Source of the DNA: CAZDET01 sp964504335
GTDB lineage: Bacteria; Bacteroidota; Bacteroidia; Chitinophagales; Saprospiraceae
DNA: 64,000 bases
Reading direction: 5' to 3'
Assembly (NCBI GenBank): GCA_964504335.1
Contig: CAZDET010000010.1
Location: forward strand, 1-64,000
Shown: positions 60,754-64,000 of the stretch, in pieces
Numbering within the stretch: the stretch's first letter is position 1
Layout of the letters: every line of letters starts with the position of its first letter
Notes under the pieces: generated by a model
Database searches by the model: none
What the model was told of the DNA's origin: nothing
Seen by the model: only the letters and a program-made list of their open reading frames with translations
Program-made: the position numbers and the translations under genes

Positions 60754-60806
60754 CAGGGTATCTCCGCATCAAAATCGTAAATAATCGGTCGGAACCCAAC
60801 ATCATT

Positions 60807-60843
60807 TTGTGTCCTTGACAGGAAGGACAGAATCCTTTTATTT
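60807..60843 (+). terminator. Probable terminator downstream of gatA
   Basis: TTGTGTCCTT (60807-60816) pairs with AAGGACAGAA (60823-60832) with one mismatch around a 6-base loop and is followed by TCCTTTTATTT. It is 54 bases after the gatA stop. The rest of the 352-base gap up to 61105 holds a direct repeat TTGTCATTAA/TTGTCATAAT near 60905-60925 and a GTGGC/GCCAC stem near 60952-60969, but no gene. Confidence 0.55.
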
Positions 60844-61105
60844 GCAGATCGGAAATCGTAATTAATTGATAATGAGTGCCAAGAGTTGACTCTTTCGCGT
60901 TTTGTCATTAAATTGTCATAATGAAAGGCGCTTGAAAACGGAAATTGATAGTGGCTGATCTCTGCCACGCTGAGTTAAATCCGGCTTTCGGGATGCGGGT
61001 GCTCGGTTCTATCACTTTCCTGTGTACACCGTGGACGAATGAACAATGACATATCTTTTTACCTTTGACCCCTCAAAACCAAACCCTTGCTTCGGCATGG
61101 TTATA

Positions 61106-62539
61106 ATGGACTCCCTTGAACGATCGAGTCGCCTGCTATTGCTAGTGCTACTCTACTTTACAACTCACGCGATATCCGCGAACGACATTGACGCCCTGAC
61201 GGATGCCATTCTGACGGCTTCCGATGAAGCGGTGAAGCACCGCCTTGCCGCCATGGATCACGACCTGATTGAATTTCGGGATCATCCCGATGTGCGGGGT
61301 ATCATCCGCCGCTACGTCGAGCGTAATCAGGACATGTCCGGTCGCATAATTGGTCGGTCTACGCGTTATTTCCCCTTGTTTGAACGTCACCTTCGGTCGG
61401 CTAAGCTGCCGGAAGCGTTGAAATACCTGACTATTACGGAGTCGGCGCTCGTTGTGCGGGCTCAGTCGCGCGTTGGGGCTACCGGTCTGTGGCAATTTAT
61501 GCCGGGAACGGCCAAGGAGGTCGGTCTTCGGATTGATCCATTGGTGGATGAACGCCTCGACCCCGAACGGGCCACCCAGGGAGCAATGCTCTACCTGGAA
61601 CGCATGCACACCTACTTCGAAGACTGGGCGTTGGCAATGGCCGCCTACAACGCCGGACCAGGTACGGTTAACAGAGCCATTCGTCGATCCGGATCGCGCG
61701 ATTTCTGGCGCTTGCGCCGGTTTTTGCCCTCGGAAACGCGCATGTACGTACCCGGATTCATTGCGGCAGCCTACCTCGCTGAATATTATCAGGCACACGA
61801 TATCCAGCCGGAGTTACCGCCGCTGGATTTTCAGCTGACCCAAACCGTATTGATCCGGCGCCCCCTGAGTTTCAAGCGCATTGCGGAGATCACCGGATTA
61901 TCAATAGAAGCTATTCGCGATCTCAATCCCGCCTACCGGAAGGACTTGATTCCGGGCTATCAGCGTGGTCATTATCTGACCGTTCCGCGCCGGGTTTTTC
62001 CGGCAGTACTTTCGTATCTAGACGGTATTGCAGGCCAGGAAAATAGCCCCGAGCTGCGCTACTTTACGGTGCTGCCCGATAGTGATCGCCAGCTAGTGGA
62101 GCAATCCAATTACCGCCAGTCCGTTTATCTGGTCCGAAAAGGTCAAACCCTGGGCAGGATCGCCCGCGAGTTGGGTACCCCTGCCTATTTATTGGCAGTG
62201 TGGAATCGCCTGGGTAAAGGAGATACCCTTCAGATCAATCAACGATTGCGGTACTTTGAGATCATTGACTCGGTGCATTTACGTCGTGCCGAATCAGTGA
62301 AAGTGGCCAGCCCAATCATCTCCCCCCAACTACCGCGTAACCTCGGTAATGCCGCTGTAGAGATCCCGGAAACGCATCCACCCATCGAATTGTGGATTAC
62401 CACCAAGCGATCGGTGCGCTTGGCCAATTTGCTCGAAGCCTGGCCGTTGGCAGATGCCGCAGAAGTAAAGCGCCTCAATGGCCTTGAGGGAAATCCGGTA
62501 CTAGCTAAGGGAACGCGGGTTTGCCTGAGTAGAGGCTAG
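61106..62539 (+). CDS. Lytic transglycosylase of the MltD type with LysM modules
   Basis: 477 residues from the ATG at 61106; in-frame ATGs at 61046 and 61097 exist, but the signal peptide (LLLLVLLYFTTHAISA) fits 61106. The SLT core shows ITESAL with the catalytic Glu, GATGLWQFMPGTA, and AYNAGPG. C-terminally there is one clear LysM (YLVRKGQTLGRIARELG), one degenerate LysM before it (LSFKRIAEITGLSIEAIRDLN) and a third weak one at the end (SVRLANLLEAWPLADAAEVKRLN). It cleaves glycan strands with formation of anhydro-muramic ends. It is preceded by the leader described at 60807. Confidence 0.92.
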   Translation: MDSLERSSRLLLLVLLYFTTHAISANDIDALTDAILTASDEAVKHRLAAMDHDLIEFRDHPDVRGIIRRYVERNQDMSGRIIGRSTRYFPLFERHLRSAKLPEALKYLTITESALVVRAQSRVGATGLWQFMPGTAKEVGLRIDPLVDERLDPERATQGAMLYLERMHTYFEDWALAMAAYNAGPGTVNRAIRRSGSRDFWRLRRFLPSETRMYVPGFIAAAYLAEYYQAHDIQPELPPLDFQLTQTVLIRRPLSFKRIAEITGLSIEAIRDLNPAYRKDLIPGYQRGHYLTVPRRVFPAVLSYLDGIAGQENSPELRYFTVLPDSDRQLVEQSNYRQSVYLVRKGQTLGRIARELGTPAYLLAVWNRLGKGDTLQINQRLRYFEIIDSVHLRRAESVKVASPIISPQLPRNLGNAAVEIPETHPPIELWITTKRSVRLANLLEAWPLADAAEVKRLNGLEGNPVLAKGTRVCLSRG

Positions 62540-62550
62540 CATGTAGTAGG

Positions 62551-62637
62551 TTAGTTCGTTCGCCTTTTAAGGCTCTTCGTATAAAAGTACGAAGCCTGAC
62601 GAATAAAACTAAAGTACTAACGAACTAAAGTACTAAC
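62551..62637. repeat. Nested inverted and direct repeats downstream of the MltD-type gene
   Basis: TTAGTTCGTT (62551-62560) pairs with AACGAACTAA (62619-62628). Inside lie CCTTTTAAGG (a palindrome) and the stem CTTCGT/ACGAAG (62575-62580 with 62589-62594). AACTAAAGTACTAAC occurs twice, at 62607-62621 and 62623-62637. The region can form a cruciform and may end the transcript. Confidence 0.55.
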
Positions 62638-62767
62638 CCCAACCCTGTCACACTTTCTGTTAAAATCGACACAGTTGAATTTTTTCGCTATCCGAATGCA
62701 ATAGAGCTTTCGGGCGGGCCGTTTTGCCATTGTATCTCCACACAGGGAGATTCGTACTTTTCTACCT

Positions 62768-62930
62768 CGCAAGTAATCAGTGCCGCAGCAAGTGCGGTTA
62801 TATCGGGAGCAATCGACGATCGATCTCCCAGATACCAAATGATTCTAAGAAGCACGAACCATTGAGAGAGTAGTTTGAATCATCAGCAGCACGGGGGTTC
62901 AGTGGAATTCCCGGCTGCCTTTTTCTTTTC
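62768..62930 (+). ncRNA. Possible small RNA with strong stems and intrinsic terminator
   Basis: The 490-base gap 62540-63029 has no convincing protein. Its last part contains a -7-like box TACTTTTC (62755-62762), a CCGCA/TGCGG hairpin (62783-62797), a long stem GGGAG-CA-ATCGA against TCGAT-CTCCC (62805-62829), and a terminator: GCAG...CTGC (62886-62889 with 62915-62918) enclosing GGG..TTC..GAA..CCC, followed by CTTTTTCTTTT (62919-62929). The terminator has no gene to serve on the plus strand except this RNA or the distant MltD-type gene. No known RNA family was recognised. Confidence 0.4.
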
Positions 62931-63029
62931 CGGGTTCTTTTTGTGACTTTTCCCATCTTTGCCGTCAAACAAGCGTATCAATCCTGCCGAAACGGTATAT
63001 TGTTAGTCATTCATCAACCCATCTCTACA

Positions 63030-63650
63030 ATGGATCTTAACCAAATTCTCCAGAATAATCTTTCCGAAGGTGTAATCGATCAGCTCAGCCAACAACTGGG
63101 CGGAGCCGATAAGCAAAAAACAGCCGTGGCCGCCTCGGGTGTCGTTTCCACGCTGATGGGAGCTATGGCCCGCAACGCTTCCACCCCCGAAGGAGCTCAG
63201 TCCCTCAATCAGGCGCTGGAGCGCGATCACGACGGCAGCATCCTCGATGACTTAATGGGCATGGTCGGCAATCAGGGAGCCTCCGCCGGTGCTAATAACC
63301 GGATGCTCGACGGCTCGGGTATTCTCGGCCACGTACTCGGCCAGCGGCAGAAGCCGGCCACCGATGTGATCAGCAAAATGAGCGGATTGGACAGCGGCCA
63401 GGTTGGCTCGCTGATGACCATCCTGGCGCCCGTTGTCATGGGCATGCTCGGTAGAAAAAAGCGGCAGGACAACCTCGATTCCGGCGGTATTTCCGACTTG
63501 CTCGGCGGCTTCGTCCAGCAGCGGAAATCAGCCGACCCCGGCATGGGGCTCGTCGAGCGTTTTCTGGATCAGGATGGCGACGGCGACATCACCGACGATG
63601 TAGCCAACATCGGCATGAAAATGCTCGGTAGCTTCTTCAAGCGGCGCTAA
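63030..63650 (+). CDS. DUF937 family protein (YidB-like)
   Basis: 206 residues from ATG 63030; a GTG at 62943 is in frame but its residues do not look conserved. The family pattern: MDLNQILQNNLSEGVIDQLSQQLG, GSILDDLMGM, GILGHVLG, LLGGFVQQRK. The C-terminus has DQDGDGDITDDV, an EF-hand-like acidic loop. The function of DUF937 is unknown. No signal peptide is seen, so it is probably cytosolic. It is followed by a bidirectional terminator and the convergent tatA gene. Confidence 0.85.
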   Translation: MDLNQILQNNLSEGVIDQLSQQLGGADKQKTAVAASGVVSTLMGAMARNASTPEGAQSLNQALERDHDGSILDDLMGMVGNQGASAGANNRMLDGSGILGHVLGQRQKPATDVISKMSGLDSGQVGSLMTILAPVVMGMLGRKKRQDNLDSGGISDLLGGFVQQRKSADPGMGLVERFLDQDGDGDITDDVANIGMKMLGSFFKRR

Positions 63651-63665
63651 CAGTTCGCATCGTTT

Positions 63666-63717
63666 AGACATAGAAATGCCCCAATGGAAACCATTCCGCT
63701 GGGGCATTTTTATGTCT
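63666..63717. terminator. Bidirectional intrinsic terminator between DUF937 and tatA genes
   Basis: AGACATAGAAATGCCCCA (63666-63683) pairs with TGGGGCATTTTTATGTCT (63700-63717) with one mismatch. The stem core AAATGCCCCA/TGGGGCATTT is perfect. T-rich flanks exist on both strands (TTTTTATG and the A-run GAAAT). It serves the two converging genes. Confidence 0.88.
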
Positions 63718-63746
63718 TTATCTCGTTCGCCTCGGGGAGGAAGCGT

Positions 63747-63965
63747 TTACTCGCTGATCTGCTTCTTTTCCTTCTGCTCGCTTTCTTTCATCCCTTCCTT
63801 CAATTCGCTTTCCAGTGAACTGCGGGCAGTATTGAATTCGCGGATCCCTTTACCGATGCCTCGCATGAGCTCGGGAATTTTCTTTCCTCCGAATAAGAGC
63901 AGGATGGCAAAAAAGACGATGATCATCTCCGGCCCGAGGAAGTTGAACAATAGAATCGTATTCAT
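63747..63965 (-). CDS. tatA: Twin-arginine translocase subunit TatA/E
   Basis: 72 residues. An N-terminal membrane helix (IIVFFAILLLFGG) is followed by the amphipathic helix motif FGGKKIPELMRGIGKGIREF and a charged C-terminal tail rich in Glu and Lys. This is the pore-forming component of the Tat pathway, which exports folded proteins. The Bacteroidota form lacks TatB. TatC is not in the window. The start codon lies 35 bases from the window end, so its promoter may be cut off. Confidence 0.93.
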   Translation of the reverse strand: MNTILLFNFLGPEMIIVFFAILLLFGGKKIPELMRGIGKGIREFNTARSSLESELKEGMKESEQKEKKQISE

Positions 63966-64000
63966 ATCAAGCGTGTTTACTTCATTTAAAGATAGTCATT

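Noticed and set aside
62617..62838. 73-residue minus-strand ORF in the gap before the DUF937 gene
   Set aside because: Basic, cysteine-scattered peptide without motif, overlapping the hairpin-rich stretch and direct repeats.
1..64000. Defence island, secretion cluster or biosynthetic gene cluster
   Set aside because: No nuclease, toxin-antitoxin, reverse transcriptase, NRPS/PKS or similar genes were seen. The ATP-grasp ligase is isolated among housekeeping genes.

Overview
The window looks like a chromosomal segment of a Bacteroidota bacterium, most likely from the Saprospirales/Lewinella-like part of the phylum (the phylum is well supported, the family is inference). The grounds are: promoter boxes of the TAnnTTTG type in place of the classical -10 box, few Shine-Dalgarno sequences, a long Bacteroidota-type amidophosphoribosyltransferase, a secreted hydrolase ending in type IX secretion sorting modules, a DUF5723 protein, several proteins with outer-membrane-barrel-like C-termini, and a tRNA gene without an encoded CCA end. 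Nearly all of it is coding. I see no rRNA, CRISPR array, prophage or insertion sequence.

Layout. 0.1-7.3 kb: PurF-like enzyme (minus), then M23 peptidase, thioredoxin-TPR protein, thiL and a saccharopine-dehydrogenase-like oxidoreductase (plus). 7.6-14.7 kb: T9SS-exported alpha/beta hydrolase, the tsaE-ald pair (minus), and a large peptidase/TolB-propeller/barrel fusion. 14.7-22.5 kb: ROK sugar kinase, CBM48-esterase, leucyl aminopeptidase, ATP-grasp ligase and a 981-residue FAD/Fe-S oxidoreductase. 22.6-26 kb: GIN-domain protein, a 46-codon membrane ORF, xerD, a DUF1801 protein, a CAU tRNA and MscS. 26.1-31.6 kb: a co-directional run of DEAD-box helicase, Nif3-like protein, zinc-ribbon coiled-coil protein, TPR protein and galE. 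31.5-40 kb: small secreted protein, M1 peptidase fused to a barrel, parC, an apparently non-coding structured island, DUF554 and a sugar nucleotidyltransferase. 40-50.8 kb: ECF sigma factor with an overlapping membrane partner, PBP1A, secreted and OmpA-type envelope proteins, DUF5723 and a lipoprotein. 51-56.6 kb: a translationally coupled glucosaminidase/lipoprotein/helical-repeat operon and a rhomboid protease. 56.9-64 kb: pheS-hisS-gatA, MltD-type lytic transglycosylase, a possible small RNA, a DUF937 protein and tatA.

Two themes link the genes. One is housekeeping: tRNA charging and modification, replication, nucleotide and cofactor synthesis. The other is envelope construction: four peptidoglycan enzymes (M23, PBP1A, glucosaminidase-LysM, MltD), two barrel-anchored peptidases, OmpA, DUF5723, TatA and rhomboid.

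I did not find a convincing new multi-gene system such as a defence island. The least explained features are two apparently non-coding structured stretches (38.16-38.45 kb and 62.77-62.93 kb), two micro-ORFs (46 and 24 codons), a near-palindromic repeat at 45.7 kb, the 51.1-55.8 kb envelope operon, and the sigma-factor partner with an exact 37-residue internal repeat. All functional calls come from reading motifs by eye; no database search was run.
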